Notes: generated by a model from the sequence alone, not told the origin. Positions 47,893 through 58,422 are shown, counted from the first letter of the stretch. The stretch is DNA of 64,000 bases from Haemophilus parahaemolyticus (GCF_002015035.1 NZ_MUXY01000008.1:34307-98306), one strand, 5' to 3'. Made by a program: numbers and translations.

Positions 47893-49398
47893 TTATGGTT
47901 TCCGTCTCATCACTGCCAACGCCACAATCAAAGCACTTAAGCTATAAAGTACCGTATTGCCCCATAAACTAAATGGTGTTTTGCTTATTACGGGAGAAAC
48001 CCGAGCGGTAAGCACACCTTTCTCAAATTGCGGCAATTGCTGAACCACTTTGCCGTTTGCATCCACTATTGCAGTAATTCCCGTATTGGCAGAGCGAAGA
48101 AGTGGCTTGCCAAGTTCTAAAGCTCGCATTCTTGCCATTTGGAAATGTTGCCAAGGGCCAATAGAAGTTCCAAACCATGCATCATTAGTAATAGTTAAGA
48201 GATAATCGCTATTGTGGTTTTTTTGGTTTTGTTGCACTTGATCGCCAAAGATAATCTCATAGCAAATCGCTAAATTAAAACGGGTATTTTTCGTCTGTAA
48301 TGCAGGTTGAACAAATTCCCCTTGCGATAAATTGATTGGCAGAATAAAGACCTCACGCATCCAATCTAACACCGAGCCAAAAGGCACGTATTCGCCAAAA
48401 GGCACGAGATGATGCTTTTTATAGCGAGGTGCTTGTTCCGCATCATAAGGTTGTTCATTCAGTAATAACGCACTATTAAAGAGTTGATTTCGATTATCTT
48501 GATAAAGCGTGCCGATAATAATATCGCTTTGGCTTTCCGCAGACGCATTTTGCATTGAGCTAAGCAATGGGGAAATCTGATTTTCCAATGCGGGAATTGC
48601 CGATTCAGGCAGAATAATCACCTCACTTTTTCCAAGCAATGGACGAATAAGATCCACATAGGTTTGCACCGAATAGTCGAAATGAGCAGGATCCCATTTC
48701 ATTTTTTGTTCAATATTGCCTTGTACAAGGCTCACGGTAAGCGGTTGTTTTTCAGCATCAATTTGCCAGAAATTGGCAAAACGTGTAGCAAAGGCGACCG
48801 CTATGAGCAATGTAAAAGTCGCAAGCGGTTTAATTTTTCGATTTTCTTGTAAAATAAATTGAACAAGATAAGTAGCAATCACAATAATGAAGAAAGTAAC
48901 ACCTTCTACGCCAAAAATCGGGGCGATATGGGCAAAAGGGCTATCAACTTGACTATAACCGAGCTGAAGCCACGGGAAACCAGTAAGAACGATGCCACGG
49001 AGATATTCCGTTCCAGTGAAAAGGCTTGCAAGCACAAACGGATTTTTCAGCTTAAATTTATGCACGCCCCAAGTAAAGAGTAGATTGTAGAGTGCGAGGT
49101 AGCAAGCAAGTAGCAGAACTGCCAGATAGCTAATCACGACAGGCACACCACCAAATTGGATCATACTCACGTGAATCCAATTTACGCCAATGCCAAAATA
49201 ACCAATCGACCAGGCAAAAGTTGCCCACAATGCGGTTTTACGTTGTGATAAAGTGGCTGACCAGATTAAGCCAAAGGCGGAAGCAAAGGCAATAATCCAG
49301 TAATCAAAAGGCGAAAAGGCGAGTGTGCCGATTGCACCAAAGAGAAAACTGATGATGCAAGCGATTAAACGAGGGGGATTTTTTATAGAATTTAACAT
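47893..49398 (-). CDS. lnt: Apolipoprotein N-acyltransferase
   Basis: Last enzyme of lipoprotein maturation; it N-acylates the lipid-modified Cys in the inner membrane, 501 residues. About six N-terminal spans precede a nitrilase-fold periplasmic domain starting near residue 220. The catalytic triad is visible: Glu in ILPESAIPAL near 265, a Lys in the YKKHHLVPFGEYVPFG segment near 327 and Cys in NLAICYEIIFGD near 380. It follows corC as in E. coli, with a short inverted-repeat element in the 137-base gap. Confidence 0.95.
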   Translation of the reverse strand: MLNSIKNPPRLIACIISFLFGAIGTLAFSPFDYWIIAFASAFGLIWSATLSQRKTALWATFAWSIGYFGIGVNWIHVSMIQFGGVPVVISYLAVLLLACYLALYNLLFTWGVHKFKLKNPFVLASLFTGTEYLRGIVLTGFPWLQLGYSQVDSPFAHIAPIFGVEGVTFFIIVIATYLVQFILQENRKIKPLATFTLLIAVAFATRFANFWQIDAEKQPLTVSLVQGNIEQKMKWDPAHFDYSVQTYVDLIRPLLGKSEVIILPESAIPALENQISPLLSSMQNASAESQSDIIIGTLYQDNRNQLFNSALLLNEQPYDAEQAPRYKKHHLVPFGEYVPFGSVLDWMREVFILPINLSQGEFVQPALQTKNTRFNLAICYEIIFGDQVQQNQKNHNSDYLLTITNDAWFGTSIGPWQHFQMARMRALELGKPLLRSANTGITAIVDANGKVVQQLPQFEKGVLTARVSPVISKTPFSLWGNTVLYSLSALIVALAVMRRKP

Positions 49399-49459
49399 AA
49401 TGAAGAACTCAAATGGGAATGCAAATTGAAAAATGTATGATAATTATACTGCTCTTCAC

Positions 49460-49515
49460 GTAGGGCTGCCCGAAAATCATATATGAAAATAGGCGGGGAT
49501 AACCCCCGCCCCTAC
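49460..49515 (+). repeat. GTAGGG...CCCTAC inverted-repeat element, copy C
   Basis: A 56-bp element with perfect 6-bp ends GTAGGG/CCCTAC, an AT-rich centre, and a right-hand hairpin (GGCGGGG...CCCCGCC near 49493-49509). It has the same orientation and architecture as the 61-bp copy at 4105-4165. It lies between corC and lnt. Confidence 0.55.
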
Positions 49516-49535
49516 GTTTAAATTAATTGATAGTA

Positions 49536-50435
49536 CTATTCTTCCGATTCTACCTGACGGCTTTCCATTCGTTCTAATTGCTCGTCTGAAACGGTTACAC
49601 GTAATTGAATCAAACGGCGATTGTCTGCAGAAGTCACTTTCACATTCATCTGTTCAAGCTCAAGCTGCTCACCACGTTGTGGCAAGTGTCCGAAGGCTTG
49701 CATGACCAAACCGCCAAAGGTATCTACTTCTTCATCGGTAAATTCGGTAGCGAAAAAAGCATTGAATTTTTCAATATCCGTTAAAGCGGAAACGGCATAA
49801 GTGTGGCGAGAAAGTTGGCGGATTGGCTCGATTTCTTCTTCATCAAACTCATCTTCAATATCGCCCACAATTTGCTCTAAAATATCTTCAATGGTGACCA
49901 AGCCAGACATCGCACCGAACTCATCGACCACCAATGCCATATGGAAACGCTCTGAGCGGAATTCTTTGAGCATTCTATCCACGCGTTTACTCTCTGGTAC
50001 AATCACCGCAGGGCGAAGGATAGCCTCCATATTAAATTCTTCCGCATCAGAACGGAGATATTTGAGTAGATCTTTCGCAAGCAAAATGCCTTGAATGCTA
50101 TCTTTGCCATCATCTAAAATCACAGGGAAACGCGAATGGGCAGATTCAATAATAATATCCACACAGGCTTCAAGTGGCAGTTTTGAATCAATCGAAATAA
50201 TTTGAGGACGCGGGATCATAATATCACGCACACGAAGTTCGGAAATTTCCATCACCCCTTCAATCATCTCTTTGGTATCGCTATCGATCAACTCATTTTC
50301 GACCGAATCACGGATCACTTCAACCAAATCTTCACGGTTTTTAGGTTCTGTTTGGAAGATACCTAAAAACGACTGAATTAAATTCTTTTTCTCTGTTTTT
50401 TCTATTGAGCTGAGGCTCTGATGTTCATCACTCAT
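49536..50435 (-). CDS. corC: CorC/HlyC-family protein (Mg/Co efflux accessory)
   Basis: Cytosolic protein of 299 residues with a CBS-domain pair ([18 protein letters not shown] near residue 54 and [21 protein letters not shown] near 165) and a C-terminal CorC_HlyC domain containing [20 protein letters not shown]. coli CorC (YbeX) is linked to magnesium/cobalt efflux and ribosome maturation. It starts at the Met in SDEHQS with AGGA six bases upstream; the 13-codon longer frame has no support. It is the first gene of corC-lnt. Confidence 0.92.
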   Translation of the reverse strand: MSDEHQSLSSIEKTEKKNLIQSFLGIFQTEPKNREDLVEVIRDSVENELIDSDTKEMIEGVMEISELRVRDIMIPRPQIISIDSKLPLEACVDIIIESAHSRFPVILDDGKDSIQGILLAKDLLKYLRSDAEEFNMEAILRPAVIVPESKRVDRMLKEFRSERFHMALVVDEFGAMSGLVTIEDILEQIVGDIEDEFDEEEIEPIRQLSRHTYAVSALTDIEKFNAFFATEFTDEEVDTFGGLVMQAFGHLPQRGEQLELEQMNVKVTSADNRRLIQLRVTVSDEQLERMESRQVESEE

Positions 50436-50571
50436 AATCATTCCTGTTAAAAAATTAGCGTGATTTTCCCACAAAAATAACGCCTTGATAATAAAATTAT
50501 TTCTATTTTGTTTAATTTAGCATAGCATAGACATCACTTTTTTTAAATCTATTGCAATTTAAGGAAATATG

Positions 50572-51177
50572 ATGAAATTAGCAAAATTGATGATGACAAC
50601 GACCGCTTGTTTGGTAGCAACGTTTGCGACTGCGGGCACATTAAAAACCCCTAACTCAGTGGAAATGTTAGCGTTAGATGGTCAATCCGTAAAACGCTGG
50701 GAAAATGTCCAAATTAACGATACTAAAACGCACCAAGTGGTGGTGAGTGTGGGTGATATTGTGGATGGGAAATATTTTTCAATGAATCCAATTGTATTAA
50801 CTTTTGAGGGAACAAATGAAGAAATGACACTCGTTGTGCCTCAATTCCGCTCATCTCACGATGTCAATAAATTCCAAGCAAATCCAACCTTTAAAATTCA
50901 AACCGCATCAGGCAAAGAAATCCCGTTTAAACAAGATATGTTAAAAGGCGAAGGCTTTGCACCAAATAGCCGTATTGAAGACAACCTTGTCAAGTATAAC
51001 GCTAGTAAAGGCGTGGCGGCTGTTCCTGCATTTGTGAATGCGACTTTTGAAGCAAAAGGGCAAATTGTGGTAGAAACCAAAAATGTAAAAGAAGAGCAAT
51101 TGCAATTACTCTTCTCTAAAGCAGATAAAGAAACACAACAACGTTTCTTAGAATGGGCAAAAAAGAACGCTAAATAA
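50572..51177 (+). CDS. DUF2057/UPF0319-family exported protein (YccT-like)
   Basis: Secreted protein of 201 residues with a signal peptide (LMMTTTACLVATFATAG, cleavage near ATA-GT). The body resembles the YccT family: a first part with LALDGQSV, then FEGTNEEMTLVVPQFRSSHD near residue 82, and a C-terminal helix QQRFLEWAKKN. YccT (CsgI) is reported to dampen curli assembly in Salmonella and E. coli; its role in a genus without curli is unknown. ATG 50572 is favoured over the adjacent ATG 50569 by distance from AAGGA. Its end lies three bases from convergent ilvY. Confidence 0.75.
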   Translation: MKLAKLMMTTTACLVATFATAGTLKTPNSVEMLALDGQSVKRWENVQINDTKTHQVVVSVGDIVDGKYFSMNPIVLTFEGTNEEMTLVVPQFRSSHDVNKFQANPTFKIQTASGKEIPFKQDMLKGEGFAPNSRIEDNLVKYNASKGVAAVPAFVNATFEAKGQIVVETKNVKEEQLQLLFSKADKETQQRFLEWAKKNAK

Positions 51178-51179
51178 CT

Positions 51180-52061
51180 TTAGCAAGCAAATAGCTCCCA
51201 AAATGCCTTAATAATCGGCTCTTGTAAGCGTTTTTTTTGCACACAAATGCCTAATTCGAAAGGTTCAATGGGCTTTTTTAAGTTAAGGTAAGAAACTTGA
51301 TTTGCTACGGGGCTATGTTTAATCACTACATCGGGCAATAATGCTACACCACAACCTAATGCCACCATCGGGACTATCGCTTCGTGTCCTGCAACGGTGG
51401 CATAAATTTTAGGTTCTTTAATTTTTTGCGATTTAAACCACGCTTCAATACGCTGGCGTGCGGAGCCTTCAAGCGGTAAGATAAACGGCATATTTTGCCA
51501 ATCAATCGGATCTTGCTGAAGCAATTGTGTTGCAGAGCAAGCCACGCGAGGGATAATCAATGAAAGCGTAATATCGTCAATATGCTGAAATTCGACATTA
51601 TTTGGCAAATTGTTTGGCTTACCCGCAAGGGAAATGTCAGCTTGTAAGGAATGCACCGCACTGACTGCATGAGCTGGGTCGCCCGTAATCAACTTGATTT
51701 CAACCTTTGGATAACGCTGACGAAATTTCTCTAACATTGCAGGCAAATGGCTATAGGCTGCTGTTACTGAACAGAAAAGTTGCAACTCGCCTTCTAATTC
51801 TCCTTGATGGGGAGAAAGTGCATTTTTCATCGCTTGCCAATCTGCCCAACTCTGTTTTGCAAATTCCAAGAATTTTTCGCCCGCTTCTGTAAGATGCACT
51901 TGGCGGTTATCTCTGACTAAAAGCGGTTGTTCTATCTCCTCTTCCATTCGCTGAATATGGCGTGTAAGAGTTGAAGCACTCATATAGTTTTTTTCCGCAG
52001 TGCGGATAAAACTGCGACTTTGGGCGAGGTCAAGAAAGAGTTTTAGGGATTGGAAGTCCAT
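51180..52061 (-). CDS. ilvY: LysR-type regulator IlvY
   Basis: LysR-family activator of ilvC in isoleucine/valine synthesis. The N-terminal winged helix (residues 1-60) includes MSASTLTRHIQRMEEEIEQP, and blocks such as LQLFCSVTAAYSHLP, GHEAIVPMVALGCGVALLP and FELGICVQKKRLQEP track E. coli IlvY along its whole length. The 293-residue length is right. ilvC, normally divergent, is absent: the start codon overlaps the stop of a glycosyltransferase gene by one base, so expression depends on that transcript or on a promoter within it. Confidence 0.9.
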   Translation of the reverse strand: MDFQSLKLFLDLAQSRSFIRTAEKNYMSASTLTRHIQRMEEEIEQPLLVRDNRQVHLTEAGEKFLEFAKQSWADWQAMKNALSPHQGELEGELQLFCSVTAAYSHLPAMLEKFRQRYPKVEIKLITGDPAHAVSAVHSLQADISLAGKPNNLPNNVEFQHIDDITLSLIIPRVACSATQLLQQDPIDWQNMPFILPLEGSARQRIEAWFKSQKIKEPKIYATVAGHEAIVPMVALGCGVALLPDVVIKHSPVANQVSYLNLKKPIEPFELGICVQKKRLQEPIIKAFWELFAC

Positions 52062-53125
52062 TATTTTAAATTTGCGATAGCTTGCAACAATATTTGAATA
52101 TGATGAGATAGTCTTGGATCATAATCAATACAGTCTAACGGGGATTGAATTCTATGCTTTTTTTGTTTAGCACTTTCTACAGAATTTTTAATCGCTTGCT
52201 CTAAGGTTTCAATATTATTTCTGGAAAATGTATAGCCGAAGTTTTTTTTGAGTACTTCTAAGCAGCCAATATTATCTGCAAATAAAATTGGTGTACCTGA
52301 TAGAATGGATTCAAGCCCTACTAATCCAAAAGGCTCATATTTTGATGCCATAATAGTATAGTCGCTTGCTTGATATAACTCAGGCATATTTTTACAAAAT
52401 CCTAATGAGGTAATATTTTTAGACTCAGTTACAGGTGTACCTGCAACAACTAAACGTATTGGTAAATCAGATTTTTCGAAATATTTTTTAAGGATATCAA
52501 ATCCCTTTCTTGAATGTCCTGTTGATGGAAATAGATAGATGACTTCATTTTCTTTAAATCCTAACTTTTCTCTTAATGATTTTCTTTTATTATCATCAAT
52601 AATTAAAAATTTACTTGTATCAATTGGAGGGTAAATTACCGCAATTTTTTCTTCATTAGTATTATATAGTTCTACTAACTCTTTTTTCATTAGTTTTGAG
52701 TGTGCAACTACCAACTCAGAATGATCTAAGGATTTCTTTTCATTATGAATTTTAAATAAATCTTTTAAATTAGCTCGTAATCCTAATGTTTTCAAATATC
52801 CTTTATGATTTCCTCCACAAATAACAATATCTGCATTGGTATAAGACATCGTAATAGATATTTCATTTTGCTCTTTTTGTTTATTCGAAAAATAAGATAG
52901 GAAAGGCTGTCTCACTTGCTTTGGAACAAGAGAAAGATTTATTCTAATCGGATTTATGTATTTATATTCATCTAGTTGTGTATCAAATTTAGTTGAATAA
53001 ACCTTTGGTATAATATTAATTTGGTGGAATCCATTTACCAGATCAACAAGATAACGTTCCATCCCACCACCTTGTTTGAATTTTAGGCTGCTAATTGATA
53101 TTAAATTTTTTTTATGATAAACCAT
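52061..53125 (-). CDS. Glycosyltransferase family 4 protein
   Basis: A 354-residue GT-B transferase. GGGMERYLVDLVNGF near residue 19 is the N-lobe glycine-rich loop. The C-lobe has FPSTGHSRKGFDIL near 199 and the E-x7-E motif in EPFGLVGLE near 263. Base composition is much richer in A+T than ilvY, suggesting acquisition. It is downstream of two other transferases in the same direction and overlaps ilvY by one base. Probable role: lipooligosaccharide or capsule assembly; sugar unknown. Confidence 0.82.
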   Translation of the reverse strand: MVYHKKNLISISSLKFKQGGGMERYLVDLVNGFHQINIIPKVYSTKFDTQLDEYKYINPIRINLSLVPKQVRQPFLSYFSNKQKEQNEISITMSYTNADIVICGGNHKGYLKTLGLRANLKDLFKIHNEKKSLDHSELVVAHSKLMKKELVELYNTNEEKIAVIYPPIDTSKFLIIDDNKRKSLREKLGFKENEVIYLFPSTGHSRKGFDILKKYFEKSDLPIRLVVAGTPVTESKNITSLGFCKNMPELYQASDYTIMASKYEPFGLVGLESILSGTPILFADNIGCLEVLKKNFGYTFSRNNIETLEQAIKNSVESAKQKKHRIQSPLDCIDYDPRLSHHIQILLQAIANLK

Positions 53126-53142
53126 TTAAATATTTCCTATCT

Positions 53143-54129
53143 TTATAGTTTTTTCATTATATAAGTGTAATATGTGTTGGGGCTCATATCTTCTTTATAT
53201 CTTAATTTGTGTATTGAAGATTTTTCTATAATTTTTTTGAAATTACCTTGATCAAAACTATCATTTAACATTGTTTGCAATAAATGAGGTAAAGTATCAT
53301 CTATTATTTCACATTTAAACTGAATTAACTTATCAGTAATTAGCTCTTCATATAAGATTTGAAAAAAGAAATAATGAGGAACATGATTTTGTGTAGCCCA
53401 ATAATTTAATAATAGCTCTAAAATTGTATGTATAACAATATTCTTTGGCTTTGATATAATGATACTGTTCAAAACATTTACTTTATGTTTCTTATCCCAA
53501 TCGAAGTACAAAGGATCATATCTTATCCACATTTCTTTATTAGAAGTAAGATGATCTCTTTGGTACATAAAGTAATCCATGTTTTTGATCTTACTAGGAA
53601 TAAAATCTGTTAATAGAATTGTTGCATCTAACCAAATTCCACCATATACATCTAAAAGTGCTAAACGAATAAGATCAGAAAAGAAAGCAGGTCTAAATTC
53701 TTTATGCTTACGTTTTTCATAAATAAATTCTGGTAAATTTAAATAATCGAATAGATTTGAATCATCAAGTCTTATAACTTGATAATCGTTTTTAAATTCA
53801 TCTACACTTTTAAAACATTTCGTTACTATATCTGGACACTTATCAATTCCCTGTCCCCAATATTGCCAAATTATCTTTTTATTAACTAATTCTGGTTGGA
53901 CGGGTGATAGATTAAATTTTGATAATCTTGTGTTGAAATAATATTCAATAAACTCTTTGAACTTGTTTGATGTATAATTTTGTTGTTTTCTATCTACATA
54001 TACCTCTATACTTTTTCTTGTTTTTCTAGGTACAAAGGTTCTGTATACATTTTTTATTATTGGTTTTTGGGTTAGAGAAAATATTTGTTTAGTTAAACAC
54101 GATTTAGATATATTTCTTAAGTTATTCAT
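53143..54129 (-). CDS. Capsular polysaccharide synthesis-type glycosyltransferase (GT32-like)
   Basis: A 328-residue protein of the Caps_synth/GT32-like kind. KKIIWQYWGQGIDKCPDIV near residue 84 starts the fold, and the substrate motif is in DVYGGIWLDATILLTDF near 160, where DAT replaces the usual DxD, as is common in this family. The N-terminus is basic with no clear span. It is strongly AT-rich, with GT4 17 bases downstream and GT25 upstream in the same direction. Confidence 0.75.
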   Translation of the reverse strand: MNNLRNISKSCLTKQIFSLTQKPIIKNVYRTFVPRKTRKSIEVYVDRKQQNYTSNKFKEFIEYYFNTRLSKFNLSPVQPELVNKKIIWQYWGQGIDKCPDIVTKCFKSVDEFKNDYQVIRLDDSNLFDYLNLPEFIYEKRKHKEFRPAFFSDLIRLALLDVYGGIWLDATILLTDFIPSKIKNMDYFMYQRDHLTSNKEMWIRYDPLYFDWDKKHKVNVLNSIIISKPKNIVIHTILELLLNYWATQNHVPHYFFFQILYEELITDKLIQFKCEIIDDTLPHLLQTMLNDSFDQGNFKKIIEKSSIHKLRYKEDMSPNTYYTYIMKKL

Positions 54130-54211
54130 AATAAGGCATAAATAAGTATTACAAATGTTTATTTTTATAAGGTTTAAAAATAAATTTATAATATTTATAA
54201 CGAGTTATTGG

Positions 54212-55000
54212 TTATTTAAATGGAATAGTGAATTTGTCTTTGTATTTCTTTCTGTATATCTTTCTTGGTTTGTTGTATAATGATTTTAATAACTCAAATA
54301 TAGTTCTGTTTTTTCTATTTTTGTGAGAAATATCTCTTTCCTTACTCAGTTGACTAGATAACTTTTTGTGTTCTAATTCAAGCTGGTTTTCTTGAATACA
54401 TAAAGCTGGGCTCAATTGATATGTGCATCTATTAAATTTGTTAAACATAATTAAATCAATGGCACATAACTCTTCTGAGTTTAATGAGTTTATGAATTTA
54501 GTTAAGTTTACTATCGCTTTTGAAGAAATAATGTATCCTGCAGTACCACAATTTTCTACGATTAGTTTTAATATATTTCGATTAAGATAGCTAGGAATTC
54601 CAATATCCTTACATTTTGAGTAGTTTAAGAATGTTTCAAATCGTAATATATATTCATCTATTTCATTAAATCTTTCTTCTATCCATTTGTCTTGAGCTAA
54701 AAAATGATAGGCATTTTCTCCTAATAAAATATCATCCTCAAAAATGAAAATATAAGGTAAATTTTCATCAACACATTTTTTCCACAATATATAATGGCTC
54801 ATAAAGCAAGCTTTCTCGCCTTCTGAAAGAGATGCTTGAGATAGATTTGGAAGGTATTTCTGGATTAGCTGATTTAGTTGCTCAGAAGGCATGAGAGCAT
54901 CATAAAATTCAAAAGAAATATTTTGACGACCAAATTCTTGTTTAATATGTTCGCGTCGCTGTCTAGCTGTAGTTAAACTGATAACGTAATTAGTATGCAT
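54212..55000 (-). CDS. Glycosyltransferase family 25 protein (lipooligosaccharide type)
   Basis: A 262-residue GT25 transferase. YVISLTTARQRREHIKQEF at the N-terminus, the block LSEGEKACFMSHYILWKKCV near residue 58 and the metal motif in YIFIFEDDILL near 83 are diagnostic. Pasteurellaceae relatives add galactose or glucose to lipooligosaccharide. The last 40 residues are very basic, consistent with membrane association. No phase-variation repeats are seen at the start. It leads the three-gene cluster. Confidence 0.83.
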   Translation of the reverse strand: MHTNYVISLTTARQRREHIKQEFGRQNISFEFYDALMPSEQLNQLIQKYLPNLSQASLSEGEKACFMSHYILWKKCVDENLPYIFIFEDDILLGENAYHFLAQDKWIEERFNEIDEYILRFETFLNYSKCKDIGIPSYLNRNILKLIVENCGTAGYIISSKAIVNLTKFINSLNSEELCAIDLIMFNKFNRCTYQLSPALCIQENQLELEHKKLSSQLSKERDISHKNRKNRTIFELLKSLYNKPRKIYRKKYKDKFTIPFK

Positions 55001-55054
55001 ATATAAATATTGAGGATTACTTTGTATATTATCTTATTTTAATAGAAAAATATT

Positions 55055-57193
55055 CTATTTCTCTGAAATATGCCCAACTACCCAACAATTATGAATATGT
55101 GGGTTGCGTTCAAAATCTAGCGGAAGCGTTTTTTTCGAGATATTTTCCGCTTTTAAGCCTAACTCTGCTAAGCCTTCCATATCCATTTTAAAGCCACGTT
55201 TATTGTTTGAGAAAATAATCGTGCCGTCTTGGGTAAGAATGCGTTTGAGTTGGCTCATTAGTTTGATATGGTCACGTTGCACATCCCAGCTTTCATTCAT
55301 TCGTTTTGAGTTAGAGAATGTTGGCGGATCAACAAAAATCACTTCAAAACGTTCACGACATTCAGCTAACCATTGCAAGCAATCGGCTTGGAATAAGCGA
55401 TGATTTCTTAATGGAATTTCGTTAAGTTCTAAATTCTGCTCTGCCCAATTAAGGTAAGTGTTTGACATATCCACCGTTGTGGTTGCTTTTGCCCCTTGTA
55501 ATGCGGCGTGCACCGTTGCTGATCCTGTGTAAGCAAATAGATTGAGGAAGGTTTTGCCCTTTGCCATTTCACCCACCATTTTACGCGTTAAGCGGTGATC
55601 TAAAAACAAACCTGTATCAAGGTAATCGGTAAGATTCACCCACAATTTTGCCCCATATTCATTTACGTAGAAATAGTCGCCTTTATTTGCCAATTTTTCG
55701 TATTGGTTCGTGCCTTTCTGTTTTTGACGCACTTTGAGCACCAATTTATTGGTTTCTACACCTGTTACATAAAGCGTTGCGGAAACCGCATCCAACAAGC
55801 GTTGACGGGCTTTTTGTTCATCAATATTTTTTGGGGCAGCATATTCTTGCACCACAATGTGATCGCCATATCTGTCCACTGCTAAATTATATTCTGGCAA
55901 GTCGGCATCATATAAGCGATAAGCATCTAATCCTTGTTGCTTCGCCCATTTTTCGATTTTCTTGATGTTTTTGGCAAGGCGATTTGCGAAATCTGTCGCT
56001 ACTTGCTGCTCTGGTTTAAATGCCAGTTCGTTTTGCTCTGTGTTTTCAAGACGTTGCGTGATGGAGTAGTTTTTTTGCACGCAATCAAGCGGTCCATTTT
56101 TCGCTTTAAATTGACGAGCTGAACGCAAACGCAAGCAGTTGAGTAATTCAGGTTCGCCGCTGAAAATCGAAGCATTCCAGCCTGTAAATTGCTGTTTTAA
56201 ACGCTGACCAAACACTGAATAAAGGGCGATTAGTGCAGGTGTTGTACCTAAACGCTCACCATAAGGCGGGTTACAAATCACCGTACCTGTTTGCTCTGGG
56301 CAAGGATTCTTGAGGGCTGCAATATCGCCTTGTTGCCAGCGAATTGCCTCGCCAACGCCTGCATTGAGTGCATTTTGTTTAGCTTTTTGTAGCACGCGAT
56401 GATCGAGATCAAAACCAAAAAATTGACTGCTTGTCAGTACTTTTTCGGCTGATTTCGCGTCATTCCAAACTTCGTTCCAAAGTGCCATATCATGCCCCTT
56501 CCAGGCGTGGAAACCCCAATGCTTACGCTGAATCTGCGGAGCAATATTTGCCTGCATTTGAGCCGCCTCAATCAGTAACGTGCCTGAACCACACATCGGA
56601 TCAACCAATGGCATACCTTGTTGCCAGCCAGAGCGTAATACAATCGCTGCTGCTAAAGTTTCACGCAATGGTGCTTTGCCTGTGTCTGAACGATAACCAC
56701 GCATATGCAAGGCTTCGCCACTTAAATCAAGCGAAATCACCATATCATCACGGTTTAAATAGACGTGAATACGTATATCTGGAGCTATTTTATCCACAGC
56801 AGGGCGTTCAAAGCCTTTGCGTTCGAAGTAGTCTACAATGCCATCTTTCACACGCATCGCACCGAATTGAGTGTTGCGAATTTCACGGTTTGTGCCGTTG
56901 AAATCAATGAAAAATGTATCACGAGGATCGAAAAGTTCCGCCCAGTTGTAGCCTACTACGGAAGCATATAAATCTAAACCGCTAAAGATTTTTGTGGTAA
57001 CTAACGGCAGTAAAATGCGAGAAGCTAAACGGCTATGAAGTAAAGCTTGATACACGCCTTTTTGCGTGGTAGTAAAATGCACGCCGCCTTGAGCGACTTT
57101 ACAACTTGCACCACAAATTTGTTCTAGCTCAGTTTTGAGCATCTCTTCAAAGCCACGTGCGGCAGTGGCGAAATAGGTTGTTTGAGTGGTCAT
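55055..57193 (-). CDS. rlmL: 23S rRNA methyltransferase RlmKL (m2G2445 and m7G2069)
   Basis: Fused bifunctional rRNA methyltransferase, 712 residues. An N-terminal THUMP region (about 45-155) precedes the RlmL domain with [14 protein letters not shown] near residue 200 and the N6/N2-type motif NPPYGERLG near 310; the RlmK half has [16 protein letters not shown] near 548 and [10 protein letters not shown] near 625. Both catalytic halves look intact. Confidence 0.95.
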   Translation of the reverse strand: MTTQTTYFATAARGFEEMLKTELEQICGASCKVAQGGVHFTTTQKGVYQALLHSRLASRILLPLVTTKIFSGLDLYASVVGYNWAELFDPRDTFFIDFNGTNREIRNTQFGAMRVKDGIVDYFERKGFERPAVDKIAPDIRIHVYLNRDDMVISLDLSGEALHMRGYRSDTGKAPLRETLAAAIVLRSGWQQGMPLVDPMCGSGTLLIEAAQMQANIAPQIQRKHWGFHAWKGHDMALWNEVWNDAKSAEKVLTSSQFFGFDLDHRVLQKAKQNALNAGVGEAIRWQQGDIAALKNPCPEQTGTVICNPPYGERLGTTPALIALYSVFGQRLKQQFTGWNASIFSGEPELLNCLRLRSARQFKAKNGPLDCVQKNYSITQRLENTEQNELAFKPEQQVATDFANRLAKNIKKIEKWAKQQGLDAYRLYDADLPEYNLAVDRYGDHIVVQEYAAPKNIDEQKARQRLLDAVSATLYVTGVETNKLVLKVRQKQKGTNQYEKLANKGDYFYVNEYGAKLWVNLTDYLDTGLFLDHRLTRKMVGEMAKGKTFLNLFAYTGSATVHAALQGAKATTTVDMSNTYLNWAEQNLELNEIPLRNHRLFQADCLQWLAECRERFEVIFVDPPTFSNSKRMNESWDVQRDHIKLMSQLKRILTQDGTIIFSNNKRGFKMDMEGLAELGLKAENISKKTLPLDFERNPHIHNCWVVGHISEK

Positions 57194-57322
57194 AAATTCA
57201 TTCTTTTAATCAAAATTGAGGCTATTATAGCGGAACAAGCGGTTAAAAACTTACAAAGTTTTGCAATTTTTCTTGGTAAGAAGATGGTGATTTTTTTAGC
57301 CTAGATCAAAAAGAGTGCAATC

Positions 57323-57351
57323 TACCCAAAATGGGTAGCTTGTTTTGGGTA
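57323..57351 (+). promoter_or_regulatory. NarP-heptamer-like cluster upstream of narP
   Basis: TACCCAA (57323-57329) and ATGGGTA (57331-57337, the complement of TACCCAT) form an inverted pair, followed by TTGGGTA (57345-57351). NarL/NarP heptamers follow TACYYMT. The spacing of the pair is 7-1-7 rather than the preferred 7-2-7. The cluster lies 56-84 bases before the narP start. Confidence 0.4.
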
Positions 57352-57406
57352 GTGAGAGTGAGAAAATAGTCATCTTAATTAGTGTGTAATAAATATGAGG
57401 CAAGAA

Positions 57407-58033
57407 ATGACTGAACCTTATAAAATTCTTTTAATTGATGATCACCCTTTAATGCGTAAAGGAATGCGTCAAATTCTTGAGCTCGAAACGGATTTTGTAG
57501 TAGTTGGGGAAGCGAGCAATGGCTCAGAGGGTATTGCTAAAGCGTTAGACCTGCATCCAGATTTGATTATTTTGGATCTGAATATGAAAGGCATTTCAGG
57601 CTTGGATACTTTGCGTTCATTGCGTGCTCACGATGTAGATGCTCGCGTGGTGGTGCTTACTGTGTCGGACGAGCAATCTGATATTTTAGCATTAATGGAT
57701 GCGGGCGTGGATGGCTATTTATTGAAAGATAGCGACACCGCAGAGTTGATTGAAAATATCCAAAAAGCTGCACGTGGTGAAATGGCATTAAGCGAAACTG
57801 TGCGTCAGCATTTGCTTCGTCAACCAGAAAGCGATCCGCTTGCACAACTTACCGATCGTGAATTGGACGTTTTACAATGGATTGCAACAGGAATGTCTAA
57901 CAAACAAATTGCCGCTCAGCTTTTTATTTCTGAAGAAACGGTGAAAGTGCATATCCGTAATTTACTTCGGAAATTAAATGTACATTCACGCGTTGCTGCA
58001 ACAGTGCTTTACTTAGCTCAACAAAAAGGCTAA
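57407..58033 (+). CDS. narP: Nitrate/nitrite response regulator NarP
   Basis: NarL/FixJ-family response regulator that controls anaerobic respiratory genes in response to nitrate and nitrite, with NarQ as usual kinase (not in this window). The receiver domain has IDDHPLMR near residue 8 and the phospho-Asp in LILDLNMKGISGLDTL near 55; the LuxR-type HTH holds LTDRELDVLQWIATGMSNKQ near 148 and VKVHIRNLLRKLNVHSR. The Met at 57407 has GAGG six bases upstream; the frame opens four codons earlier. The product is 208 residues. Confidence 0.93.
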   Translation: MTEPYKILLIDDHPLMRKGMRQILELETDFVVVGEASNGSEGIAKALDLHPDLIILDLNMKGISGLDTLRSLRAHDVDARVVVLTVSDEQSDILALMDAGVDGYLLKDSDTAELIENIQKAARGEMALSETVRQHLLRQPESDPLAQLTDRELDVLQWIATGMSNKQIAAQLFISEETVKVHIRNLLRKLNVHSRVAATVLYLAQQKG

Positions 58034-58051
58034 TATTCGCCTCTTTTTTGA

Positions 58052-58330
<279 letters not shown>

Positions 58331-58343
58331 TTCTCAATCAATT

Positions 58344-58376
58344 AAACACCGTAAGCAAATGCAAGCGGTGTTTTTT
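58344..58376 (+). terminator. Terminator of narP-yfhL containing an uptake core
   Basis: AAACACCG (58344-58351) pairs with CGGTGTTT (58366-58373), with TTTTTT following. The right arm includes AAGCGGT. Confidence 0.7.
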
Positions 58377-58422
58377 GTTGCTCATTTTCCAATATGTATT
58401 GAGCATATTTACGGAGGCAAAT

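Noticed and set aside
52061..55000. Phase-variable simple repeats in the glycosyltransferase cluster
   Set aside because: I looked for tetranucleotide or longer tandem repeats near the starts and saw none.
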